Assembly (NCBI GenBank): GCA_964496125.1
Contig: CAZBXE010000002.1
Location: 1-64,000, forward strand
Origin: CAZBXE01 sp964496125
GTDB lineage: Bacteria; Chlamydiota; Chlamydiia; Chlamydiales; CAZBXE01
DNA length: 64,000 nucleotides
Reading direction: 5' to 3'
The notes under the pieces are model-generated. The model made no database searches, was not told the DNA's origin, and worked only from the letters and a program-made list of their open reading frames with translations. The position numbers and the translations under genes were made by a program. This document shows, one piece after another, positions 15,979 through 24,570 of the stretch. Every line of letters begins with the position of its first letter. Position 1 is the first letter of the stretch.

Positions 15979-16662
15979 ATGCATGAACTCGGCAATACTT
16001 TTGGCCCCTTCCCTTGGTGGGCAAGCAAAGAGATCCAGGAAGAGGTCAAGGAGAAAATCTATCCCCCAAAAAAACAGGATGTAGGCCCTCATAAGCAAGA
16101 CACCCTCCCCAAAGCCGTCGTAGGCGCCGGAAGAGGCCTTCCTCCCCTGCTTGCCAAATTAGAAGCTGAATTTACCAAGATTCCAGGAGCCAAAAAGAAA
16201 AGAAGCAAGGACGAGCTTGTTGTATATGCTTTGCCCCAGAAAAGTCATACCGTGGAAGCCCTCCTTTCTTACGACAAAGACACAAAATCTTGCTTTCTTA
16301 AGCTTTCCTTCCAAGGATACAACCACAACGAAAGGTGGGAAAAGATCGCAGAAGCCACCCTTCTTCTACACTCTTCTACTATTTTGCCCCTTTCAGAAAA
16401 GCCAAAGCACCTGGGTGACCCCTTCGAATGGAATAAGAATCAAAGCGTTACCTTCACCTGGCGAGTCAAGACACTAAAGAAGATCAAGGAGGCAATCGCC
16501 CTATTGCAGTTTTTCCAAGAGCTATCAGGATGGAAGTCCACGGAGCGCGCCTATGATTTTTACAAACTTATGGTAAAGCTTGGAATACAAGATAAAGTGC
16601 AAGATTACTTCGATACAAAGCAAGAGCCGCTCGCCCCATTTCTTCGCTGGCCCTTTGATTAA
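15979..16662 (+). CDS. Unknown 227-aa protein
   Basis: Not recognised. It starts with a short Pro/Trp-rich segment (FGPFPWWASKEIQEEVKEK), then a basic stretch (PGAKKKRSKDE), then a beta-rich core (LSYDKDTKSCFLKLSFQGYN, SVTFTWRVKTLKK) and a helical C-terminus ending FLRWPFD. There is no signal peptide or membrane segment. GAAGAGAG precedes the ATG. It follows the 15328 gene in the same direction and is 27 bp from the PAP2 gene. Confidence 0.65.
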   Translation: MHELGNTFGPFPWWASKEIQEEVKEKIYPPKKQDVGPHKQDTLPKAVVGAGRGLPPLLAKLEAEFTKIPGAKKKRSKDELVVYALPQKSHTVEALLSYDKDTKSCFLKLSFQGYNHNERWEKIAEATLLLHSSTILPLSEKPKHLGDPFEWNKNQSVTFTWRVKTLKKIKEAIALLQFFQELSGWKSTERAYDFYKLMVKLGIQDKVQDYFDTKQEPLAPFLRWPFD

Positions 16663-16689
16663 ATTAAACGTTCCTTTACCCTTAAAACT

Positions 16690-17307
16690 ATGTCACCTTG
16701 GGTTTTGTTTTTTCTTGGAATGCTTTGTCTTGCTATAGCAAGCAGGTTCGATCTTGCTGTCTCCTCCTTTTTCTACCCCTTCAGCCACAACAATGCATTT
16801 GCCGAGTGGCTCTATCAATATGGCAATTATCCAGCCATGGCCGTTGTTATTGTTTTAACCATTTGGGGATGGCTGCGACCCAGTGGGCGAAGAGCTATAA
16901 GTGTCTTTGTTCTTACCTACATCATCGTGAGCGGCTTTCTCATCAATGGGATTTTTAAAGAATGCTGGGGCCGCCCCCGTCCTGTGCAAACAGAAGAATT
17001 TGGTGGTCCTTACCCGTTCCGGCAATTTTATGAGCCCGAATTCATCTGTAGGCAGCCCAAAAAATCGTTTTCTAGCGGGCACGCGGCCTCTGGTTTTATT
17101 TTTTTAGCCCTTGTCCCCATCGGAATAAGAACGAGAAAAAAGTTTCTTGTTTGGCTCGGGCTTTTTCTCGGTCTTACTTTAGGAGGCCTGCTTGGTTGGG
17201 CACGTCTTCTGCAAGGTGGACACTATCTGACCGACATCGTAGCTTCGGGGCTCATGGTTCTCCTTACAGCCTCTATGCTATCCAGGCAGCTCTCTTCTGA
17301 AGCTTGA
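16690..17307 (+). CDS. PAP2-family membrane phosphatase (LpxE/PgpB-like)
   Basis: 205 residues with five to six membrane segments. The three phosphatase motifs are intact: KECWGRPRP (K90, R95), FSSGHAA (S128-H131) and ARLLQGGHYLTD (R172, H178, D182). Enzymes of this group remove phosphate from lipids such as undecaprenyl pyrophosphate, phosphatidylglycerol phosphate or lipid A on the periplasmic face of the inner membrane. The exact substrate cannot be read from sequence. It lies close downstream of the 15979 gene. Confidence 0.87.
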   Translation: MSPWVLFFLGMLCLAIASRFDLAVSSFFYPFSHNNAFAEWLYQYGNYPAMAVVIVLTIWGWLRPSGRRAISVFVLTYIIVSGFLINGIFKECWGRPRPVQTEEFGGPYPFRQFYEPEFICRQPKKSFSSGHAASGFIFLALVPIGIRTRKKFLVWLGLFLGLTLGGLLGWARLLQGGHYLTDIVASGLMVLLTASMLSRQLSSEA

Positions 17308-17344
17308 AGCAAAGTCTAATCTTTGGTACGCTCCTCTGGATCGA

Positions 17345-18580
17345 ATGTATTTTAGATCTAGAACAAAGGCAATTATTCTAATGTCAAACCACATTACAGC
17401 TATTAGACCACGACAAAGCCACGGGCCTACACCTGCTTATTACCGTTATATCAAGAGGAAATATACCATATGGCCTAAAGAGATCCCAGGAGCAGAACAA
17501 AAAATGGGAGAAAAGAGAGCCCTCTGCACGATCATCAACGACTTTCTTGCCAACCGAGATCCCGCCGAACTTGTGATGAACAAAAAAATTACTCAAAAAA
17601 AGCGCACCCTCTATCTACACTTGGACAAGACAGAACAAAAGATGCTGCTTGTCATATACGGGGAAGAACCAAGTTGCTTTGGTACAAATCTTAAAAGTTA
17701 TTTCCCTGCAAAAACACTAGAGATAAAAATAGCTCGTAAAAAAGATGCTCATTTCTACGACTCTGTCCTCATGCGGATTAATGATATAAAAAATGGCCTT
17801 GATTTTTCACTGAGGTGTTTTTTAGAGGGAAATGCCACATTAATTTCCCTCCACAAGAAATGTGAGAGAGAGCAGCCACAAGACGTCTATCTTGCCCCTC
17901 CTTTTGACCAACTAGATGTCAACCTCTTTACGCAAAAGCGCTTACTAGGCTCAATGCAAACCTTTTTTTGCGATCCTAGAAGCAATGGGCTTCACATTCC
18001 TTTGTATCAGAAAGTCGTTTCTACTGTTAAATGGGTAAACGATCAGGGAATTGTCCATCGTGATATAAAATTTGACAACTTTCTTATTCAGCAAAACCCT
18101 GATCAAACCTTCACACCACTCCTTACAGACTTTGATTTATCTGGCAACTTTGGAACAGAAAAAAGCGGTTGGTCCAAGGAAGAGTATCCCCTATGGGATC
18201 CATGCTGCAGCTATCGTGGGGTAAAAGCCCTAACCGATGTGTATAGCATTACCTGTATGTACCTTCTGACCTGGACGCAAGTAACCACATCAGAACTTTC
18301 CAGTAAACGTGATCTTATCATGGCATACACAGAAAACCAGAAACGATTTCATTTGCAAGGCACTACCTGGAATGGAGTAACATTTGAAAACCTTACTCAG
18401 AGAAGTCGGTTGCGAGTACGTCTTTTTGTTCACGTTTGCCAAGAAAGCGCAAAGCTAGCCTTTCACTTCCACAAGATCAAGGGCCCTATCAGTCACGAGG
18501 AAGCAAAATCCGCTCTTATCCAACTCAACACCCCTGATTTCTGGCCAGCAATTAACACCCTTGTCGGTAAATCTTCATAA
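17345..18580 (+). CDS. Divergent eukaryotic-type protein kinase-like protein
   Basis: 411 residues. The C-lobe carries a recognisable kinase catalytic loop, IVHRDIKFDNFLI (H238-R-D240, K242, N245), and the metal-binding loop appears as TDFDLSG (D262) with DFD in place of DFG. TDVYSITCMYLLTW fits the helix-F region. The N-terminal 190 residues show no clear glycine loop or VAIK lysine, so nucleotide binding may be atypical or the protein may be a pseudokinase. Such kinases in intracellular bacteria are often effectors, which is inference here. ATG 17381 is an alternative start. It converges with pssA with a 3-bp gap. Confidence 0.72.
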   Translation: MYFRSRTKAIILMSNHITAIRPRQSHGPTPAYYRYIKRKYTIWPKEIPGAEQKMGEKRALCTIINDFLANRDPAELVMNKKITQKKRTLYLHLDKTEQKMLLVIYGEEPSCFGTNLKSYFPAKTLEIKIARKKDAHFYDSVLMRINDIKNGLDFSLRCFLEGNATLISLHKKCEREQPQDVYLAPPFDQLDVNLFTQKRLLGSMQTFFCDPRSNGLHIPLYQKVVSTVKWVNDQGIVHRDIKFDNFLIQQNPDQTFTPLLTDFDLSGNFGTEKSGWSKEEYPLWDPCCSYRGVKALTDVYSITCMYLLTWTQVTTSELSSKRDLIMAYTENQKRFHLQGTTWNGVTFENLTQRSRLRVRLFVHVCQESAKLAFHFHKIKGPISHEEAKSALIQLNTPDFWPAINTLVGKSS

Positions 18581-18583
18581 CCG

Positions 18584-19354
18584 CTAAGAAATAGAACTAA
18601 GCCATAAACGGAAGTTCAAAAGAAGAGCCATAAAGACATACCCAAAAGCACACAGAAAAAATGCTATTGGGAAGTAGTAGAGAAACCCATAAAAAAGAAA
18701 TACAGCTGATACAACAAATGCAAACACACGCTTAAAGGATGAAACGCGAATCTCAAGTGTTTTAAGGCTTGGAAAATGTAGGTGGCTAATCATGAGATAA
18801 CCAATCGAAAAGAACATCACCGTTAAAAAAAGGATCTGAGCCGTTTTACCAAAGACCATAAAGTGAGCAAAATCCTCTGAAAGAACAAACACCGTAGAAG
18901 ACAAGATGCAAGCTGCCGCTGCAGGAATGGGAAGGCCTAAAAAGAACGAGCCCCCCAGCTTATCCTCGTCCGTCATGACAGAAAACCGGACAAGCCGAAG
19001 TACACCACTTAATGCATAGACCATAGCAGAGCTAGTCAAGAGGAAAGAGAGCCATGTGCTTTCTGGAACGGGCAAGCTCTTTAAGGCTAAAGCAGCCGGC
19101 GCAACCCCAAAAGAGATCGAGTCAGCAAGCGAGTCAAAAAGTCCCCCAAAGGCGCTCTCTTGCTTCAAAGCTCTCGCAATAGCGCCATCAATGAGGTCGG
19201 CAAGAGCCGCCACAAGCAAAAGAGCGATTACAATCATGAGCAACGTATAACTCATCTCTCCCGGAGGCGTCATGTTGATCTTAAAGATGGCAAAAAGACC
19301 GCAAGTAAGTCCGAAAGCTGTGACGATATTTGGAAGTATAGGTACTTGTTTCAT
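18584..19354 (-). CDS. pssA: CDP-diacylglycerol-serine O-phosphatidyltransferase
   Basis: 256 residues from ATG 19354 (MKQVPILPNIVTAFGL); longer in-frame starts would run into the divergent PreP promoter. It makes phosphatidylserine from CDP-diacylglycerol and serine, the precursor of phosphatidylethanolamine. The CDP-alcohol phosphotransferase motif is complete: DGAIARALKQESAFGGLFDS followed by LADSISFG. Seven to eight membrane helices are apparent. Chlamydial genomes carry pssA near rmuC and the PreP-type protease, matching this order. Confidence 0.9.
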   Translation of the reverse strand: MKQVPILPNIVTAFGLTCGLFAIFKINMTPPGEMSYTLLMIVIALLLVAALADLIDGAIARALKQESAFGGLFDSLADSISFGVAPAALALKSLPVPESTWLSFLLTSSAMVYALSGVLRLVRFSVMTDEDKLGGSFFLGLPIPAAAACILSSTVFVLSEDFAHFMVFGKTAQILFLTVMFFSIGYLMISHLHFPSLKTLEIRVSSFKRVFAFVVSAVFLFYGFLYYFPIAFFLCAFGYVFMALLLNFRLWLSSIS

Positions 19355-19408
19355 ATGGGTTATAGCGTTATAGTACATGAAAGCAAACTTAAGGTGCAAG
19401 CTGGTAGC

Positions 19409-22372
19409 ATGAGCAAATTTCATAAAACGGGTTACGCCTACAAAGGCTTCGAGGTCAAAAAGGTAAGAAAATTAGAAGAGCTTGGGGCTTTTCTGATCGA
19501 GCTAATCCACTTAGAGACAGGGGCCGAAATCGTCCATATCGAGTGTGATGATCCTGAAAATGTGTTTTGTCTTTCCTTTCGTACCTATCCTGAAAACTCC
19601 GGTGGCGTGGCACATATCTTAGAACACATCGTACTTTGCGGCTCTCAAAAATACCCGATCAAAGATCCTTTCTTCTCTATGCAAGGCAGAAGCCTCAACA
19701 CCTACATGAACGCTCTCACAGGCTCTGACTTTACCTGCTACCCAGCAGCTTCCCAAATCCCTCAAGACTTTTATAACTTACTTGATGTCTACGTCGATGC
19801 CGTATTTCATCCAAAACTGGAAAGGTTAAGCTTTCTGCAAGAGGGGCACCGACTTGAGTTCCAAGATCCAAAGGACCCATCAACTCCCCTTCAGTATAAA
19901 GGAATTGTATTTAACGAAATGAAAGGAAGCCTCACCTCCTCTTCAGCCAGACTCTCTGTAGCTGTGGAAGAGACCCTTTTTCCTGACCTAACCTATTGTT
20001 ACAATTCTGGAGGAGACCCGAAGCAGATCCCGCAGCTGACCCACCACGAGCTGGTAGCGTTCCATAAAACTTTTTACCATCCGAGTCGATGTCTATACTT
20101 CTTCTACGGAAACATGCCCCTGAAAAGCCATCTTGATTATCTCAGTAAAAATGTCCTTAAAGGCGTAGAAAAAAAGAGAAAAATCCCCCCCATCCCCAAA
20201 CAACCCCGCTTCAACGCTCCAAAGGAAAAAACATTTTTCTATCCGATTGCAGCTACTGATGAGGTAAAAAACAAAACCATCATCGCCCTTGCCTTCCTTA
20301 CATGTAGCATCTTAGAGCAAGAAGACCTGCTTGCTCTCTTTGTGCTATTAAGTGTTCTTATGGACACAGACGCATCTGCTTTAAAAAAAGCCCTTTTGGA
20401 ATCACATCTTTGCACACAAGCAAGCGTTCTTGTCGAAAGCGAAATCAGCGAAATCCCCATCGTCTTCACTATGAGGGGCTGTGAAGAGGAGTATGGAAGC
20501 AGGCTTGAAAAGCTGATCTTGGACACTCTAGCCAAGGTAGCTAAAGAAGGAATTGAAGAAGAAAGGATCGAAGATGCGATCTATCAGCTGGAGTTTTACA
20601 GAAGTGAAATCACAGGCGATAGCTACCCCTTTGGTCTCATCCTTTACTTCCGCTCTTGCCTTGTCAAGCAGCATGGCGGTGAGGCAGAAGATGGTCTTGT
20701 CATCCACGAGCTATTTGGAAAACTAAGAAAACGGATCGAAGAAGACCCCAAAACATTTTCTAAGCTCATCGAAAAATACTTTTTGGAAAATCCCCATGTC
20801 GTGCGCGTTACAATGGCTCCCGATCCCACCTTGGAAAAAAAAGAGAATGAAGAGGAGAAAAAGATCCTTCAGCGGATTCAAGAAGGGCTTTCTGAAAAAG
20901 AGAAGAAGACAATTGTAAAGCAAGCACAAGAGTTACAGAGCTTCCAAAAAAAGCAAGAAGAGGAGAGTCTTGAGTGCTTGCCTATGATCGGGCTTACAGA
21001 TATTCCTTTGAATCCGCAAGATTTCCCGCTTAAAAAGGAAAAACATGGAAGTCTAAACGTCTACCATCACGACTGTTTTACCAATGAAATCCTCTACGCC
21101 ACTCTCTACTATGACCTTCCTGCTATCGAAGTAGAAGACATTCCCTATCTTCGCCTTTTCTCCTCGCTCACAGCCAATCTAGGGATGGGTGGGAAACCCT
21201 ATGAAAAAGCATTAGAGATCATGCACGGAAATCTAGGTGGTATCGGGGCCTCCATTACCATGCACCATGAGGCAAACGACTTTAGAAAATTTACCCCAGC
21301 CTTCTGCCTCAAGGCTAAAGCGCTGCATAGAAAAGCCTATGCGCTTTTTCCCATCATGCAAGAGATTACGGGCTCTCAGGATTTTACAGATAAAAAGCGC
21401 CTTAAAGAGCTGATTTTACAGTACCACACATCTCTTGCCCATGCGATCAATTCGAATGCACTACGCTATGCTTGGAACCTCTCAGCGGAAAATCTTAATG
21501 TTGCGTGTAAAATGAGCAGCCACCTGAATGGCCTGAGCTATTTTTACCTCTTAAAAGACCTTGCAGCTCATTTTGACGAGAGGGCTGATTTCCTGATCCA
21601 TAAGCTTCAGGCATTTCAAAAGACACTCTTTTTACTTCCTAATGCAGATCTTGTTCTCTCCTGCAATCAGAAGATGTATGACATTTGCAAAGGACAAGAC
21701 TTTTATGGATTTTCCCATCTACCGCAAAAACCCTGCACGAAGTGGAAGGGTGATTACCCTCTCATCACAGGCTCTCAGCAAGCTCGTATCATCGCCTCCC
21801 CTGTTGCCTTTATTGCTCAGGCAATGAACGCCATTTCTTATACACACCCTGATAGTCCCTCTCTGCTTCTTGCCCCTTCGATTATGGAGAATAACATTCT
21901 CCACAAACTCATCCGCGAAGTCGGAGGAGCCTATGGAGCAAGCTCAGGTTTTCATCCGATCAACGGTCAATTTTATTTTTACTCCTACCGCGACCCTAAC
22001 ATCCTATCAACATTGCAAGCTTTTGAAAAAGCGATCGAAACACTTGCTGCAGGCGATTTTTCAGAAGATAACCTCCGAGAGGCCAAGCTAGAAGTGATTC
22101 AGAACCTAGACACCCCAGTATCGCCAGGCAGCCGCGGTGACATGAGCTATGGGCGTTTGCGCAGCCATCTTACGCTTGCCATGAGAAAACGCTTTCGAGA
22201 AAACATTCTTTCTTCGACCAAAGAACAAGTTAAAAACGCTGTGCAAAACCACATCTTGAAAGCAAGGGAAGGTTCTTTTCCAGCTGTGTTTGCAGGCAAA
22301 GAGCTGATCGAGCGAGAGAATGAAAAGCTAAAGACAAGCGGGCTTGCTCCCTTCCATGCCACCTCCATCTAA
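19409..22372 (+). CDS. PreP-like M16C zinc metalloprotease (presequence protease family)
   Basis: 987 residues from ATG 19409, chosen because the family homology begins at once (YKGFEVKKVRKLEELGAFLIEL in pieces) and AAGGTG lies upstream; ATG 19355 is an alternative. The inverted zinc motif HILEH is at 69-73, followed by YPIKDPFFSM and the distal glutamate region (IVFNEMKG). The two halves with a charged helical hinge near residue 490 are typical of the M16C clamshell fold. These enzymes degrade unstructured peptides, probably in the cytoplasm here since no signal peptide is seen. It is the counterpart of the chlamydial insulinase-family protease beside rmuC/htrA. Confidence 0.9.
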   Translation: MSKFHKTGYAYKGFEVKKVRKLEELGAFLIELIHLETGAEIVHIECDDPENVFCLSFRTYPENSGGVAHILEHIVLCGSQKYPIKDPFFSMQGRSLNTYMNALTGSDFTCYPAASQIPQDFYNLLDVYVDAVFHPKLERLSFLQEGHRLEFQDPKDPSTPLQYKGIVFNEMKGSLTSSSARLSVAVEETLFPDLTYCYNSGGDPKQIPQLTHHELVAFHKTFYHPSRCLYFFYGNMPLKSHLDYLSKNVLKGVEKKRKIPPIPKQPRFNAPKEKTFFYPIAATDEVKNKTIIALAFLTCSILEQEDLLALFVLLSVLMDTDASALKKALLESHLCTQASVLVESEISEIPIVFTMRGCEEEYGSRLEKLILDTLAKVAKEGIEEERIEDAIYQLEFYRSEITGDSYPFGLILYFRSCLVKQHGGEAEDGLVIHELFGKLRKRIEEDPKTFSKLIEKYFLENPHVVRVTMAPDPTLEKKENEEEKKILQRIQEGLSEKEKKTIVKQAQELQSFQKKQEEESLECLPMIGLTDIPLNPQDFPLKKEKHGSLNVYHHDCFTNEILYATLYYDLPAIEVEDIPYLRLFSSLTANLGMGGKPYEKALEIMHGNLGGIGASITMHHEANDFRKFTPAFCLKAKALHRKAYALFPIMQEITGSQDFTDKKRLKELILQYHTSLAHAINSNALRYAWNLSAENLNVACKMSSHLNGLSYFYLLKDLAAHFDERADFLIHKLQAFQKTLFLLPNADLVLSCNQKMYDICKGQDFYGFSHLPQKPCTKWKGDYPLITGSQQARIIASPVAFIAQAMNAISYTHPDSPSLLLAPSIMENNILHKLIREVGGAYGASSGFHPINGQFYFYSYRDPNILSTLQAFEKAIETLAAGDFSEDNLREAKLEVIQNLDTPVSPGSRGDMSYGRLRSHLTLAMRKRFRENILSSTKEQVKNAVQNHILKAREGSFPAVFAGKELIERENEKLKTSGLAPFHATSI

Positions 22373-22404
22373 GATGAGCAGCAGGGTTTATACACAACGG
22401 GACA

Positions 22405-23382
22405 CTAGAAAATTTTTTGGGTCAGAAATCGGACAGCGTTGCTATGCGCAATTTTTCTCGCATCTTGCTTAGAAAGATTTAGCTCTTTATGCCAAAGAGA
22501 AAAAAGCTTGGGATAGGTCTCTGCACTATTAAACTCAGGAAAGTAAAGAACATCTTCTGGCTTGCGAAAATTCTCCGGAGCATCCTCAATACAAAAAAAG
22601 TCTGCACCAAGAGCTATCCCTTCTATTCCCACAATAGTGATGGCATGCTCTAGTTGCTTTGCTAAAAATTTCGTATCCGCAGCTCCCACCATATAACGGA
22701 TAAGATTAAATCCGATCACCCCACCTCGACGTACTAGTTCCTTCGCAAGATCATCTGGCAAATTCCGCTGAAAATCAGCTACATAGCGGTAGTTGCTATG
22801 GCTTGCCATGACAGGAATATCAAGGCCTTTTTGGTCCACATATTCTAAGATTCCATAGGCAAGAGGGTCTGAAGTATGAGAAAAATCCACTCCAATTCTC
22901 TTCCCATCCAAAAAATCAAGCAGCCTCTTCCCATCCTCCTTCAGCCCCACCTTCGATAGATTTCCCCCACCAAAGCGGTTCTCCTCATTCCAAGTAAGAC
23001 TTATGTAAATGGGTTTGGGCCCAGAAGAAAGCCGTTTTAGGCCAACGTCTAACTTTTCCCCCTCCTCGGAAAAACTAGAGGCATTTTCATAGGCAAAAAG
23101 AAGCCCTACCTGCTCACTCTGAATAGCGAGCTCCTCTTTTGTCTTTACATGGCGAAATAAAGTCTCATGCTTCTTTGGCAACTCTGAATAGATCGCACTT
23201 TGAGAGCTCCCAGATGCTGCTGATCCTCTGGCTGTAAAGGTAAAGGCAGCCATCGTTTGGACGCTCACGCCCCCTCTTTTAAGCTGGGGATAACTACAGC
23301 GAACAGCAGGGTCAAAAGGACCTCGCTTCTCGTCAGTCACCGCATAGAGAAGATAGTCGCAGTGGAAATCAATGATGTTCAT
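22405..23382 (-). CDS. M19-family (renal dipeptidase-like) metallopeptidase
   Basis: 325 residues. Hydrolyses dipeptides with a binuclear zinc centre in known members. The N-terminal HxD is visible (IIDFHCDYLL, H7 and D9); further ligands fit VDFSHTSD, VMASHSNYR and IALGADFF. GGVIGFNLI and the length match family M19. No signal peptide is present, unlike many homologues, so it probably works in the cytoplasm on imported or recycled peptides. It is separated by 33 bp from the aldolase gene upstream on the same strand. Confidence 0.87.
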   Translation of the reverse strand: MNIIDFHCDYLLYAVTDEKRGPFDPAVRCSYPQLKRGGVSVQTMAAFTFTARGSAASGSSQSAIYSELPKKHETLFRHVKTKEELAIQSEQVGLLFAYENASSFSEEGEKLDVGLKRLSSGPKPIYISLTWNEENRFGGGNLSKVGLKEDGKRLLDFLDGKRIGVDFSHTSDPLAYGILEYVDQKGLDIPVMASHSNYRYVADFQRNLPDDLAKELVRRGGVIGFNLIRYMVGAADTKFLAKQLEHAITIVGIEGIALGADFFCIEDAPENFRKPEDVLYFPEFNSAETYPKLFSLWHKELNLSKQDARKIAHSNAVRFLTQKIF

Positions 23383-23415
23383 TCTCTCTCCCAGAAGAAA
23401 TCAAAATAAAGAAGC

Positions 23416-24486
23416 TTACGCCACTGTAACCTTTGGATCTAAATAGATATCTTGAATCGCATGCAAGATCTCTACTCCCTCTTTCATTGGCTTCTGGAAC
23501 GCCTTTCGCCCTGAAATCAGTCCCATTCCACCTGCCCTTTTGTTGATCACAGCTGTACGCACCGCCTGCCCGAGATCATCCTCACCAGAAGCGCCGCCTG
23601 AATTAATCAGTCCCGCTCTACCTGCAAAACAGTTCAGCACCTGGTATCTGCAGAGGTCAATCGGATGATCTGTTGCAAGATCGCTATACATCTTGGGGGA
23701 AAATTTGCCAAACTTCTGCCCACCTTGATTCAGCGCCTGGTACCCTCCATTATTGACCGCCATCTTTTGCTTGATGATATCAGCACCAAGCGTTACACCG
23801 AGATAATTTGCTTGTCCTGTCAAGTCAGCACTCTCGTGATAATCCACACCTGCCACTTTGAAGCCAGAGTTACGAAGATAACACCAGAGGATACAAACAA
23901 GACCAAGCGAGTGTGCTTCATAGAAGGCCTCCCTGATATCTTGGATTTGTCTATCTGATTCCTGGGAACCAAAATAAATAGTCGCTCCAACACCGATAGC
24001 GCCCATATCAAACGCCTTATGAACATTTGCAAAGAGAACTTGGTCATACTTGTTAGGATAAGAGAGAAATTCGTTGTGATTGATCTTTACAATCAGAGGG
24101 ATTTTATGGGCATACTGCCTTGCCACTATGCCAAGGCCACCTACTGTGGAAGCTACGGCATTACACCCCCCCTCTAGACCAAGTTTGATGATGTTTTCAG
24201 GATCAAAATAGATCGGATTGGGGGCAAACGAAGCGCCTGCTGAATGCTCCACTCCCTGGTCAACAGGAAGAATAGAAACATACCCTGTGCCTGCAAGCCT
24301 GCCGTGGTTAAAGAGTGTTTGCATATTGCGAAGAACAGCAGGAGATCGATCGCTTTTACTCAAGACGCGGTCAATAAAGTCAGGTCCCGGCAGCTGCAAG
24401 TCTGCTTTTTTCACCTTGTTACACGTGTAAGAAAGCAAATCTTTTGCTTCTTTGCCTAAAAGCTCTTCGACACCTTTATTTTTCAC
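23416..24486 (-). CDS. fbaB: Class I fructose-bisphosphate aldolase, DhnA/FbaB type
   Basis: 356 residues from GTG 24486, preferred over an in-frame ATG at 24570 because GAGGAGAG lies just upstream, the length matches FbaB (about 350), and the longer form would abut the divergent gene with no promoter. It splits fructose 1,6-bisphosphate into triose phosphates. Family motifs include LPVDQGVEHS, YFDPENIIKLGLEGG, IPLIVKINHNEF, and the phosphate-binding LINSGGASGEDD and MGLISGRKAFQ near the C-terminus. Chlamydiae use this DhnA-type enzyme as their glycolytic aldolase. Confidence 0.9.
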   Translation of the reverse strand: MKNKGVEELLGKEAKDLLSYTCNKVKKADLQLPGPDFIDRVLSKSDRSPAVLRNMQTLFNHGRLAGTGYVSILPVDQGVEHSAGASFAPNPIYFDPENIIKLGLEGGCNAVASTVGGLGIVARQYAHKIPLIVKINHNEFLSYPNKYDQVLFANVHKAFDMGAIGVGATIYFGSQESDRQIQDIREAFYEAHSLGLVCILWCYLRNSGFKVAGVDYHESADLTGQANYLGVTLGADIIKQKMAVNNGGYQALNQGGQKFGKFSPKMYSDLATDHPIDLCRYQVLNCFAGRAGLINSGGASGEDDLGQAVRTAVINKRAGGMGLISGRKAFQKPMKEGVEILHAIQDIYLDPKVTVA

Positions 24487-24570
24487 TGCTCTCTCCTCAC
24501 TCAATAAATTCTTTGGAAGCTGCAGAATAAGCCTCAAGCCAAAAAAAAGCAAATTTCTTATAATAACCAC

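Noticed and set aside
19160..19408. Longer start for the PreP-like protease
   Set aside because: The extra 83 codons lie antisense inside pssA and have no family similarity; homology starts at 19409.
24487..24570. N-terminal extension of the aldolase to ATG 24570
   Set aside because: It would leave no promoter space with the divergent M48 gene; the GTG at 24486 has a good ribosome-binding site and gives the family length.
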